Below, in pieces: positions 9,209-15,495 of a stretch of DNA of 64,000 nucleotides. A program made the position numbers and the translations under genes. How positions within the stretch are numbered: the stretch's first letter is position 1; each line of letters opens with the position of its first letter. The notes beneath the pieces were generated by a model. It had not been told where the DNA came from, ran no database searches, and saw nothing but the letters and a program-made list of their open reading frames with translations. The stretch comes from Chloroflexota bacterium (GTDB taxonomy: Bacteria; Chloroflexota; Anaerolineae; Anaerolineales; DRMV01): the NCBI GenBank assembly GCA_011322445.1, contig DRMV01000008.1:1-64000 (forward strand). Reading direction: 5' to 3'.

Positions 9209-10822
9209 TCAGGATGGTTGTTGTTTTTGTGGATCCGTAGCGTCCTTATCAATCAATCCCAAGACGCGTAGGACGCCTTGCAGGGCGCGGTCGGCCTCGG
9301 AGCGGGTCTCCTCGGCCTCGCGCAGCCGCACCACGGCCTCCTCCAGGGGCAACACCTCCTCCTCGTCGTTCTGGGCCACGTAGCGGTTGGGGCTCAGGTT
9401 GTAGTCATTGGCCGCGGCCTCCTCGGTGGTGATAATGCGGCTCAGGCCCTCTTCTTCGGCCCAGTCGTGATACACGCGGGCGATGCGATCCACATGCTCG
9501 TCGGTCAGTTCGTTTTTGGGGCGGCCTTTGACGAAGAGGCGGGAGGCGTTGATGAGCAGGATCTCGCTTGGATGGCGCTTCTGCTTGTTGATGACCATGA
9601 TGATGCCGGGCGCGGTGGTGTTGTAGAAGAGGTTTTCAGGCAGCAGGATGACGGCTTCGATGAGGTCGCCCGGCACGGTGACATCGCCCTCGATGAAGCG
9701 CTTGCGGATGTCGCGCTCGCGGTTGCTGCCGCGCGTGCCGCTGCCCCGGCTTACCGCGCCCGTGTCCAACACCACGGCCATGCGACCTGTGTCGTTCAAC
9801 GAGGCCACCATGTGCTGCACCCAGCCCCAGTCCGCGCTGGATGCGGGCGGCACGCCGTAGGGAAAGCGATTGTACGGGTCGTGCTCGTACACCTCGGTGG
9901 GGATATCCTGGTTCCACATGGGATTGGCGACTATCAGATCAAAACGGCGCAGGTGACTTCCCGCAGTGTCCAGGAACGCGGGCTTGCGCATCGTATCGCC
10001 CAGGCGGATGTCCGCATCTTCAATATCGTGGACGACCACGTTCATCCAGGCCATGGCGTAGGCTGAAGCGTTGATGTCCTGGCCGAAGACGCGGATTTCC
10101 GCGATATGGCCGGAGGGCTTTAGACGACCATTCTCCTCCTCGCCGTACTTTTCCAGGAAGCGAAGAAAGGTCTTGACCAGGAGGCCGCCGGAGCCGCAGG
10201 TGGGGTCATACACGCTCATGCCGGGTTCGGGGTCGAGGATGCGAGCCATGAGCACGCTGACCATGCGCGGGGTGTAGAACTCGCCCGCGGACTGGCCCGC
10301 GCCCTCCGCAAACTTGCGCAGCAGGTACTCGTAGGCACGGCCCAGGATGTCGGGCTCCACATCGTCCAGGCCCAGACGATGCTGGGAAAGAACCTGAATC
10401 AGGCGGTGCAGGTGGGGATCATCCACAATGCGCTGGCCCGCGGTGGTGGCGTTGAAGTCGGTAATGTCAATGACGCCGCTCAGGCGCGGGTTTTCGCGAG
10501 CCACGGCCCGCACGGCGTCGGTCAGGCGCTGGCCCAGGCCCTGGGCGGGCAGGTCGCGCAAGGTGGCCCAGCGGGCCGTCGAAGGGATATAGAAACGCAC
10601 TAGGGCGTGATCTTCGTCCACCATCTCCCGCGCCTGCTCCGGCGGCATGCCAAACTCAGCAGCCACGCGCTGCACTTCGTCGTCGAACACATCAGACAGG
10701 CGTTTGAGGAAGATGAGGGGGAGGATGTAGTCCTTGAACTTGGGCGCATCTACCGGCCCGCGGATGGCGCAAGCGGCCTCCCAGAGCCAGGATTCCAGGG
10801 TGGAAATATCCAGGGTGGTCAT
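9209..10822 (-). CDS. hsdM: Type I DNA methyltransferase subunit (HsdM)
   Basis: N6-adenine methyltransferase subunit, 537 residues from MTTLDISTLE; an upstream extension of the frame has no ribosome site. The helical N-terminal HsdM domain is followed by the SAM-binding motif DPTCGSGG (206-213) and the catalytic motif IV at 300-303, which reads NPMW rather than the common NPPF/Y. The remaining fold around LPENLFYNTTAPG and the C-terminal helices fit HsdM. With HsdS it forms the modification enzyme, and with HsdR the restriction complex. It is the first gene of the leftward operon, with a probable extended -10 promoter about 115 bases upstream of the start. Confidence 0.95.
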   Translation of the reverse strand: MTTLDISTLESWLWEAACAIRGPVDAPKFKDYILPLIFLKRLSDVFDDEVQRVAAEFGMPPEQAREMVDEDHALVRFYIPSTARWATLRDLPAQGLGQRLTDAVRAVARENPRLSGVIDITDFNATTAGQRIVDDPHLHRLIQVLSQHRLGLDDVEPDILGRAYEYLLRKFAEGAGQSAGEFYTPRMVSVLMARILDPEPGMSVYDPTCGSGGLLVKTFLRFLEKYGEEENGRLKPSGHIAEIRVFGQDINASAYAMAWMNVVVHDIEDADIRLGDTMRKPAFLDTAGSHLRRFDLIVANPMWNQDIPTEVYEHDPYNRFPYGVPPASSADWGWVQHMVASLNDTGRMAVVLDTGAVSRGSGTRGSNRERDIRKRFIEGDVTVPGDLIEAVILLPENLFYNTTAPGIIMVINKQKRHPSEILLINASRLFVKGRPKNELTDEHVDRIARVYHDWAEEEGLSRIITTEEAAANDYNLSPNRYVAQNDEEEVLPLEEAVVRLREAEETRSEADRALQGVLRVLGLIDKDATDPQKQQPS

Positions 10823-10933
10823 GGGTCTCTGCACTCCGTGGCGATGTCCATTGCCAAGAGGGGATCGTGAAGAAAAAAGAATTTGTCCCCTTATTAATCT
10901 CATAAGGCTCTAATCAGGCGTAGTAACACAAGC

Positions 10934-10942
10934 AGTATAGCA
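10934..10942 (-). promoter_or_regulatory. Probable extended -10 promoter of the hsd operon
   Basis: Minus-strand TGCTATACT is an extended -10 element (TGn plus TATACT). No good -35 is seen. Thirteen bases upstream of the hexamer is the 14-bp word GTGTCGCACAATTC, which recurs before another leftward defence remnant near 15200. Confidence 0.45.
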
Positions 10943-10952
10943 TAAACGCGCT

Positions 10953-11220
10953 GAATTGTGCGACACGATTTTGAGAGTTGCATCTTGGCCGTGTATTCTT
11001 CCCTTATGTCTATCTTCCCCGCATGTTCTGGAGCACCATCTTTCTGTACCTCAACAAGGTCTGCTATTCTTGGCCTCATTGCATCTTTAAGCAAGAGGAG
11101 GCCGTTATGAACTTGGAGACTTTGTTGGACGATTTCTTTGCCACCCACTCTTGGAGCGCAGCCACGGAAGCCAGTTATCGCCGCGTCCTGATGCTGTTTC
11201 TGGAAGACGTCGCCGACACG
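10953..11220. repeat. Diverged duplicated upstream region, copy 1
   Basis: Begins with GAATTGTGCGACAC (10953-10966). After 106 bases comes GTCTGCTATTCTTG, then a conserved stretch with the GCAAGAGGAGGCC ribosome site and the first 35 or so codons of a tyrosine recombinase. Copy 2 (15202-15445) has the same order with a 100-base spacing and clear similarity in the recombinase part. Confidence 0.7.
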
Positions 11221-11730
11221 TCCACCCTCACGGCCATTGAGTTCAAGCGGTGGCTGGAAGGGCACGAAAGTTGGGGCGAGAATATGCGTTGGATGGCTTA
11301 CGTCGCTGTATGAAACTATCTGCGCTGGCGACACGGTGATTTGCACCCTGCCCTGCGATACCGTTTCCAGCGCAGGGAACGGGGCAAACCCCAGCGTACC
11401 CTCACGCCAGAGCAAATTACTCGTTTGCTGGCAATCCTTCCTGACACCCCCATTGGAAAGCGCAACCGTACGCTAATTCTGCTTATGCTGGATACAGGCT
11501 TGCGGGCGGCCGAGGTGTGCCGTTTGGAGATGCGCTTTTTAGACCTGGGCACCCGCCACCTTTCAGTGCTCGCGAAAGGAGAGAAGTGGCGCACCTGCAT
11601 TTTCGGGGAGCCAACCGCAGAGGCGTTACGCGCCTGACTTGAAGTGCGAGAGGCGAGCGAGGAAACGCAAACGGTCTTTGTATCCATTAGTATCTCCCTT
11701 CGGAAACCGCAGTCAGGAGGCGATAGCCTT
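11107..11730 (+). pseudogene. Broken tyrosine recombinase (XerC/D-like)
   Basis: Starts at ATG 11107 after a good AAGAGGAGG site. The frame encodes a SAM-like N-terminal core-binding domain, then an in-frame TGA at 11311, then NYLRWRHG and a catalytic-domain start with the active-site Arg in DTGLRAAEV and the Lys region around AKGEKWR. A second in-frame TGA lies at 11635 and the frame ends near 11730. The C-terminal half with the HxxR and Tyr nucleophile is missing. Both stops fall where the family often has Trp or Arg, so simple point mutations explain them. This is an inactive integrase remnant within the island. Confidence 0.8.
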
Positions 11731-11879
11731 TAATTACGGCCTGGTAGCGCTTCGACGGCTCGCTGGACCAAGACGCGCTGGGGCTGGATGCGTGGCTCGT
11801 GGAGGAAGATAAAACAAAGGGGGCCTGTGGGGCGGTAGGGTGAGAAAATCGTTAGGGGGGATTCGGGTGTGGTACAATT
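11731..11879. other. Intergenic sequence after broken recombinase
   Basis: About 150 bases with no convincing gene. It may contain decayed recombinase sequence, but I cannot align it by eye to the missing catalytic half. Confidence 0.3.
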
Positions 11880-11928
11880 CCCATATTGGGAAAAAGCCCA
11901 TTGACTTTTTCCCAATATGGGATATACT
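11880..11928 (+). promoter_or_regulatory. higBA promoter within a perfect 17-bp palindromic operator
   Basis: A perfect 17-bp inverted repeat (left arm 11880-11896, right arm 11905-11921; spacer of 8) reads CCCATATTGGGAAAAAG and its complement. The -35 TTGACT (11901-11906) starts in the spacer and a -10 TATACT (11923-11928) follows at 16-bp spacing. A repressor bound to the palindrome would cover the promoter. The obvious candidate is the HigA HTH domain encoded downstream, giving autoregulation; this is inferred. Confidence 0.8.
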
Positions 11929-11956
11929 TACTCATGGAGCGCGTCAAGGAATTGCA

Positions 11957-12250
11957 ATGCACGTTATCTCAAAAAAGAAGCTTATCGAGTGCTGGACTCA
12001 GCATCCTGATGCCGAACAACCCCTAAAAGCGTGGCACGCAGAGGCAAAGAAGGCTCAGTGGAAGACACCGGCGGATGTCAAAGAGAAATTCGGCAGTGCA
12101 AGCATTCTTGCCAATAACCGCGTGGTATTCAACATTGGGGGCAACAAATACCGCCTGGTGGTGGAAATCCACTACAAAGGAAAGGTGGTCTTTGTCCGTT
12201 GGGTAGGCACTCATGCCGAATATGACCGGATAAACGCAGAGGAAATCTGA
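11957..12250 (+). CDS. higB: HigB-like mRNA interferase toxin
   Basis: 97 residues from ATG 11957, with AAGGA six bases upstream. The sequence MHVISKKKLIECW, the DVKEKFGSA stretch and the C-terminal VVFVRWVGTHAEYDRI match the HigB family of RelE-fold toxins, which cleave mRNA at the ribosome. The basic and aromatic C-terminal residues typical of the active surface are present and the length is normal. The stop overlaps the start of the antitoxin gene (TGATG), and the operon is led by a palindromic operator. Toxin-first order is typical of higBA. Confidence 0.9.
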   Translation: MHVISKKKLIECWTQHPDAEQPLKAWHAEAKKAQWKTPADVKEKFGSASILANNRVVFNIGGNKYRLVVEIHYKGKVVFVRWVGTHAEYDRINAEEI

Positions 12251-13467
12251 TGAAACCCCAGGTAATCAAAACCCCAGAGGAATACGAACAAGCTCTGGCG
12301 CATATCGAGACCTTGATGGATGCAACTCCCGGCTCTGCCGAGGAAAAGGAACTGGAACTCTTTGTGCTGTTGGTGGAAGCCTACGAAGAGGAACACTTTC
12401 CCGTCGGTTTGCCGGATCCTATCGAGGCCATCAAATTCCGCATGGAACAAGAGGGACTGACGCGCAAGGACTTGGTGCCTTACATTGGCAGCATGAGCAA
12501 GGTGTCCGAAGTCCTCAACCGCAAGCGCCCTCTCAGCCTGAGGATGATCCGCAGGTTGCACGCGGGGCTGGGCATTCCGGCCGAAGTGCTGCTTCAGGAA
12601 CCGGGGAAAGAGAGCATTGCCCCTCCCCGGTACACCGTGAGTGAATTCCCTTTCAGTAAAATGTTCAAGCGCGGCTATTTTCAGTTTTCGGGGCCGCTGA
12701 CCATGGCGAAGGAATATGGCGAAGAACTCTTGGCTGAATTGTTCTCGGTATTTGGAGAGCAAGCGCCCCAGGCGCTCTACCGCCGGGCGGACAAGGAAGT
12801 CGACGAAAAAGCCCTCCTGGCCTGGTTGGCTCGGGCAATGCAGCTGGCGCGGCAGGAAAACTTGCCGCCTTATAACCCCGAAGACCTCACGGAAACCTTT
12901 TTCCAGTATCTGGTGGGGTTAAGCATTTTCGACAATGGACCGGTGTTGGCCAAAGAGTTCCTGAACAAGAATGGCATTCACCTGATCGTGCTCCGACACC
13001 TTCCCAAAACTTATCTGGACGGCGCCGCTTTCATCGCTCCCACCGGCCGGCCGGCTGTAGGGCTGACGCTGCGGTATGACCGTCTGGATAACTTCTGGTT
13101 CACCTTGCTGCACGAGTTGGCGCACGTTCGTCTTCACCTCCACGATGGGAACGTGGCCTTTTTCGACGACACCGAAAAGCAGCCGGAAGGGGACGACCCC
13201 AAAGAGCAAGAAGCCAACCAGTTTGCGCGCAACGCGCTCATCCCGCCGGCGGCCTGGGAAGAATGGAAAGACCGGTTGCTCACCAATTACGCCGACGACC
13301 TCCTGAAGACTTTTGCCCACCGGCTGCGCATCCATCCGGCCATCGTCGCCGGCCGTGTCCGCTGGGAAACCGGAGATTACACCCACCATTCGTCTTTGCT
13401 GGGGACAGGGATGGTACGGAAGCAACTTTTGAAAGAGGAGTGCCGCCTTGTACCGTCTGAGGTGTAG
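12250..13467 (+). CDS. higA: HigA-type HTH antitoxin fused to ImmA/IrrE metallopeptidase domain
   Basis: 405 residues, about four times the usual length of HigA. Residues 1-118 match HigA-like antitoxins, with a helix-turn-helix around 68-105 (LTRKDLVPYIG, SKVSEVLNRKR). Residues 210-345 are an ImmA/IrrE-type zinc peptidase with H288-E-L-A-H292 and a downstream acidic ligand around E321 (EQEANQFA). The peptidase could cleave the protein's own DNA-binding part or another repressor, as ImmA and IrrE do, and so link toxin release to stress; that link is inferred. The start overlaps the higB stop by one base. There is no sign of frame damage. Confidence 0.85.
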   Translation: MKPQVIKTPEEYEQALAHIETLMDATPGSAEEKELELFVLLVEAYEEEHFPVGLPDPIEAIKFRMEQEGLTRKDLVPYIGSMSKVSEVLNRKRPLSLRMIRRLHAGLGIPAEVLLQEPGKESIAPPRYTVSEFPFSKMFKRGYFQFSGPLTMAKEYGEELLAELFSVFGEQAPQALYRRADKEVDEKALLAWLARAMQLARQENLPPYNPEDLTETFFQYLVGLSIFDNGPVLAKEFLNKNGIHLIVLRHLPKTYLDGAAFIAPTGRPAVGLTLRYDRLDNFWFTLLHELAHVRLHLHDGNVAFFDDTEKQPEGDDPKEQEANQFARNALIPPAAWEEWKDRLLTNYADDLLKTFAHRLRIHPAIVAGRVRWETGDYTHHSSLLGTGMVRKQLLKEECRLVPSEV

Positions 13468-13568
13468 GCAAGAAGCAGAAAAACTACCGGGCAGGGGAGG
13501 GGCGTGGTGCTCACGCAGTTTACCCGGGCAGGCAGCCTTGGGGAGCTGCCGTACTGCCTCAGTTGCGC

Positions 13569-13597
13569 TTGACATATTCTAAGATGTGTGGTAAGAT
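13569..13597 (+). promoter_or_regulatory. Sigma70-like promoter of small-peptide cassettes
   Basis: A perfect TTGACA -35 (13569-13574), 17-bp spacer and TAAGAT -10 (13592-13597). Transcription would start near 13604, at a GCCTGC-AGAGA-GCAGGC hairpin (13605-13621), leaving a leader of about 280 bases before the first small reading frame. Confidence 0.65.
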
Positions 13598-13735
13598 GAC
13601 TCCCGCCTGCAGAGAGCAGGCCCAGGCACACATCTTTCCGTGGGGAACGTTGGTGATCAAAAAATATTTTGTAAAACTGATTTACTAATTCTCTAAAAAC
13701 AAAGTTGTCCCTATCCCCGCGTCAATATGTTATTT

Positions 13736-13764
13736 AACCGCCCTTGAGGCGGTTGTTTTATTTT
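13736..13764 (+). terminator. Leader hairpin 1 of unit A (terminator-like)
   Basis: AACCGCC and GGCGGTT pair around a five-base loop (13736-13754) and are followed by GTTTTATTTT. It lies between the promoter and the first small gene, so it would attenuate transcription. The equivalent hairpin in unit B has lost pairing. Confidence 0.5.
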
Positions 13765-13799
13765 CCCCTTTCTTTTCTCTAAATCCAAAAAAGCATTTC

Positions 13800-13825
13800 C
13801 CCGCCGGGCGTCGGCGGGCTTTTTT
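13800..13825 (+). terminator. Leader hairpin 2 of unit A (terminator-like)
   Basis: CCCGCCG / CGGCGGG stem (13800-13806, 13812-13818) followed directly by CTTTTTT. It lies about 60 bases before the first small gene. It is a good intrinsic terminator, so the gene would be expressed only by read-through or by controlled antitermination. Confidence 0.6.
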
Positions 13826-13886
13826 CGTTAACGCTCCGTGATTTATTTTTCCCTTTATTCGCTTTTTCCTAAAAAAGGAGGTGTCG

Positions 13887-14150
13887 TTGAAAACAAATGA
13901 AAACCTCGAAGCACGGCTATTCTGGACTCTGTCATTATCCCGACCCGATGGGCTGGACATTATCGTTTCGTTGGCGCTGCTTTTCCTTCGTCCCACTGCC
14001 CCCACCATGGCGGCTGCGGGGGGGTTGGGGGTTGTCGTCTTTACCGGTGCTCTAAAGAACAAAGATCCTCCCTATCCCCATGTCAATAGAAAAACCGCCA
14101 AATTCAATTATCCTAGGCAGTTGTTCTATTTCCTCCCTTCTTTTCTCTAA
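13887..14150 (+). CDS. Small hydrophobic-helix peptide, copy 1
   Basis: TTG start with a strong AAAGGAGG site, giving up to 87 residues (a GTG two codons earlier is also possible). The first 55 residues match copy 2 and contain DGLDIIVSLALLFL, a hydrophobic helix that could insert in a membrane, after a charged N-terminus. The part after about residue 58 has no counterpart in copy 2 and runs through the unit B leader, so the true original stop may have been lost. Family not recognised. A type I toxin-like or phage-derived membrane peptide is possible but unproven. Confidence 0.5.
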   Translation: MKTNENLEARLFWTLSLSRPDGLDIIVSLALLFLRPTAPTMAAAGGLGVVVFTGALKNKDPPYPHVNRKTAKFNYPRQLFYFLPSFL

Positions 14151-14168
14151 AACCAAAAGATGCGTTTC

Positions 14169-14195
14169 CCCACCGGTTAACCGGTGGGCGTTTTT
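14169..14195 (+). terminator. Leader hairpin 2 of unit B (terminator-like)
   Basis: A perfect 20-bp palindrome (CCCACCGGTT and its complement, 14169-14188) followed by CGTTTTT. It is the counterpart of the unit A hairpin at 13800 but with a different stem sequence, so the pairing is kept while the bases differ. It sits about 50 bases before copy 2. Confidence 0.6.
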
Positions 14196-14245
14196 CGTTA
14201 CAGTGATTTATTTAATTTCCGATTTCTCTAAAAAAGGAGGTATCT

Positions 14246-14431
14246 TTGAAAATAAATAAAAACTTCAAAGCACGTCCGTTTTCGGTTAAGTTATTATCCT
14301 GGCTCGATGGGCTGGACTTTATCGTTTCGTTGGCGCTGCTCTTTTTTCATCCCTCTCCCGCCACGATGCAGACTGTGGAGATACTTCACATCGTCATCTT
14401 CCTGATGAAGGTGCTGCTGAAGCAGCGGTAA
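14246..14431 (+). CDS. Small hydrophobic-helix peptide, copy 2
   Basis: 61 residues from a TTG start with a strong AAAGGAGG site. The charged N-terminus (KINKNFKAR) is followed by LDGLDFIVSLALLFF, then a Pro-rich turn and a second hydrophobic segment (ILHIVIFLMKVLL) ending in KQR. This looks like a two-helix membrane peptide with basic ends. It shares the DGLD-IVSLALLF core and position in the repeat unit with copy 1 and is the more complete copy. No family recognised. Confidence 0.55.
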   Translation: MKINKNFKARPFSVKLLSWLDGLDFIVSLALLFFHPSPATMQTVEILHIVIFLMKVLLKQR

Positions 14432-14462
14432 CCGCTGGAAAGCGCCGTTTTGCTTTGGCCAG

Positions 14463-14498
14463 AGCCGCCCACCCCATTTTCCCCGGCGGTGGGCGGCT
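14463..14498 (+). terminator. Hairpin after small-peptide copy 2
   Basis: An 11-bp perfect stem (AGCCGCCCACC and complement, 14-base loop) just after copy 2. No T-run follows, so termination would be inefficient or Rho-aided. Confidence 0.4.
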
Positions 14499-14518
14499 GC
14501 CGGTCCGGTGTTCTTATC

Positions 14519-15169
14519 AACTGAAAGCGCACCTGCTTGGGGGATTGAGGGGGGCGCGCGGCGTAAACGCGCCTGCCCTAACATATAAATTTCTTCCCGC
14601 GGTGCAAACCAAACCGATAAATCTGTTCCAGGTGTCACCGAATCCATATTCCGCGAAGAAACAAAAACGCAGCCCTTCTGAAATATTTAAATCTAACAGT
14701 AGAAACCTGAGCTTTGAGGCATCCCAGGCTTCAATAGTCAGTTTACGGCCCTCAGCGGCAGATCCCCTTTCACGTTTTTCTCGCGCCATTCCTCAAACAT
14801 TTCTTGACCACTTCGACTCCGCCGCCCTGTGGGGCCGGTAAGATTGAACGGGAAACAGACAATGTAATGAGTTAGAGTAGTAGGATGAATTTTTAGGGCT
14901 GTAGTCAGTGAAGCATCAAGTTGGCGAATTAGGGAGGCCACATCGAATACGTATTTGGCTTGCCACCCAACCCAGGCACCATTAAGCCGGTCAGTAAAAC
15001 ACTCAACTCCACCATCGCCACCCGCTCCATGAAGACGTATATAGTTCGCCTCGTTTGGAAGAGTACGACGTGCTAATTGGCAGCAAAGCTCTTCAAAAGC
15101 TTCATGTGTGGTGGCTTCAGGATAAGTAGCCGCTCTTGCACTTTTTGTTTTTCAAATCTAAGACCGCCT
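14519..15169 (-). pseudogene. Frameshifted fragment of an Mrr-like nuclease-domain defence protein
   Basis: No start codon follows the TGA that opens the frame. The visible part reads AFEELCCQLARR, then GAGGDGGVE and WVGWQAKYVFDV, i.e. a D-(n)-[EQ]-x-K arrangement of a PD-(D/E)xK Mrr-like nuclease domain, then HYIVCFPFNLTGPTGRR. The frame ends at 14738, but the next frame continues the same protein (RKLTIEAWDASKLRFLLL). Loss of one G from the run at 14764-14767 explains the shift. The sequence fades out by about 14570, so the large C-terminal part, probably an NTPase, is gone. It resembles N-terminal nuclease modules of large defence NTPases; the family is inferred. Confidence 0.65.
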
Positions 15170-15192
15170 CATCACTCTTACTCCATAGGCCT

Positions 15193-15215
15193 ATTATAGC
15201 CGAATTGTGCGACAC
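15193..15215 (-). promoter_or_regulatory. Possible promoter of the leftward nuclease remnant
   Basis: Minus-strand TATAAT (15198-15193) lies three bases after the word GTGTCGCACAATTC, which is shared with the hsd promoter region. No clear -35. Confidence 0.35.
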
Positions 15216-15445
15216 ATTTCTGGAGGAAGAATTTTGCTTGTGATATCTTCGCGTCATGCTATTTGCAACTTTTAGCCCATTGTCGTGCGTGCTCCAATAA
15301 TGTCTGCTATTCTTGACCTTATTGCATTTTTGGGCAAGAGGAGGCCAAGGTAAAGACAGAAACTCTGTTGGACGATTTCTTCGCTACCCACTCTTGGAGC
15401 GCGGCTACGGAACAGTTACTGCCGCGTCCTAACGCTGTTTCTGGA
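15202..15445. repeat. Diverged duplicated upstream region, copy 2
   Basis: Matches copy 1 (10953-11220): GAATTGTGCGACAC at 15202-15215, GTCTGCTATTCTTG at 15302, GCAAGAGGAGGCC, then the recombinase 5' end. Similarity stops abruptly near 15445 beside the integrase terminator. Confidence 0.7.
15345..15445 (+). pseudogene. Tyrosine recombinase N-terminal scrap
   Basis: Encodes TLLDDFFATHSWSAATE, almost identical to the start of the broken recombinase at 11107. The start codon is lost, a two-base deletion shifts the frame after that segment, and the homology ends after about 100 bases. It is a decayed second copy. Confidence 0.75.
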
Positions 15446-15466
15446 AACCGCCACCTCCCCTTCTGC

Positions 15467-15495
15467 AAACAGCACGGCTACTTGCCGTGCTGTTT
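15467..15495 (-). terminator. Hairpin terminator of the integrase gene
   Basis: A 12-bp perfect inverted repeat (AAACAGCACGGC and complement, five-base loop) overlapping the integrase stop codon. It has the same stem as the hairpin at 465-491, which is noteworthy because both lie in the same island. Confidence 0.7.

Larger units (their letters stand above)
13693..14431 (+). repeat. Tandem duplication of leader plus small-peptide gene
   Basis: Two diverged units about 361 bp apart. Both have, in order: TCCCTATCCCC-TGTCAATA-like sequence (13708, 14069), a GGCGGTT-type hairpin (degenerate in the second unit), TTTTCTCTAAA, a GC-rich hairpin followed by a T-run and TTCGTTA, CTAAAAAAGGAGGT, and a TTG-started small reading frame. 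The same elements in the same order in both units indicate duplication of a whole gene with its leader. Confidence 0.75.

Noticed and set aside
11311-11637. TGA read as Trp (genetic-code change) in the recombinase
   Set aside because: Many intact genes in the window end in TGA, so TGA is a normal stop here; the gene is simply broken.
13693-14431. CRISPR array
   Set aside because: Only two long diverged units with coding content; no short regular repeats or spacers.
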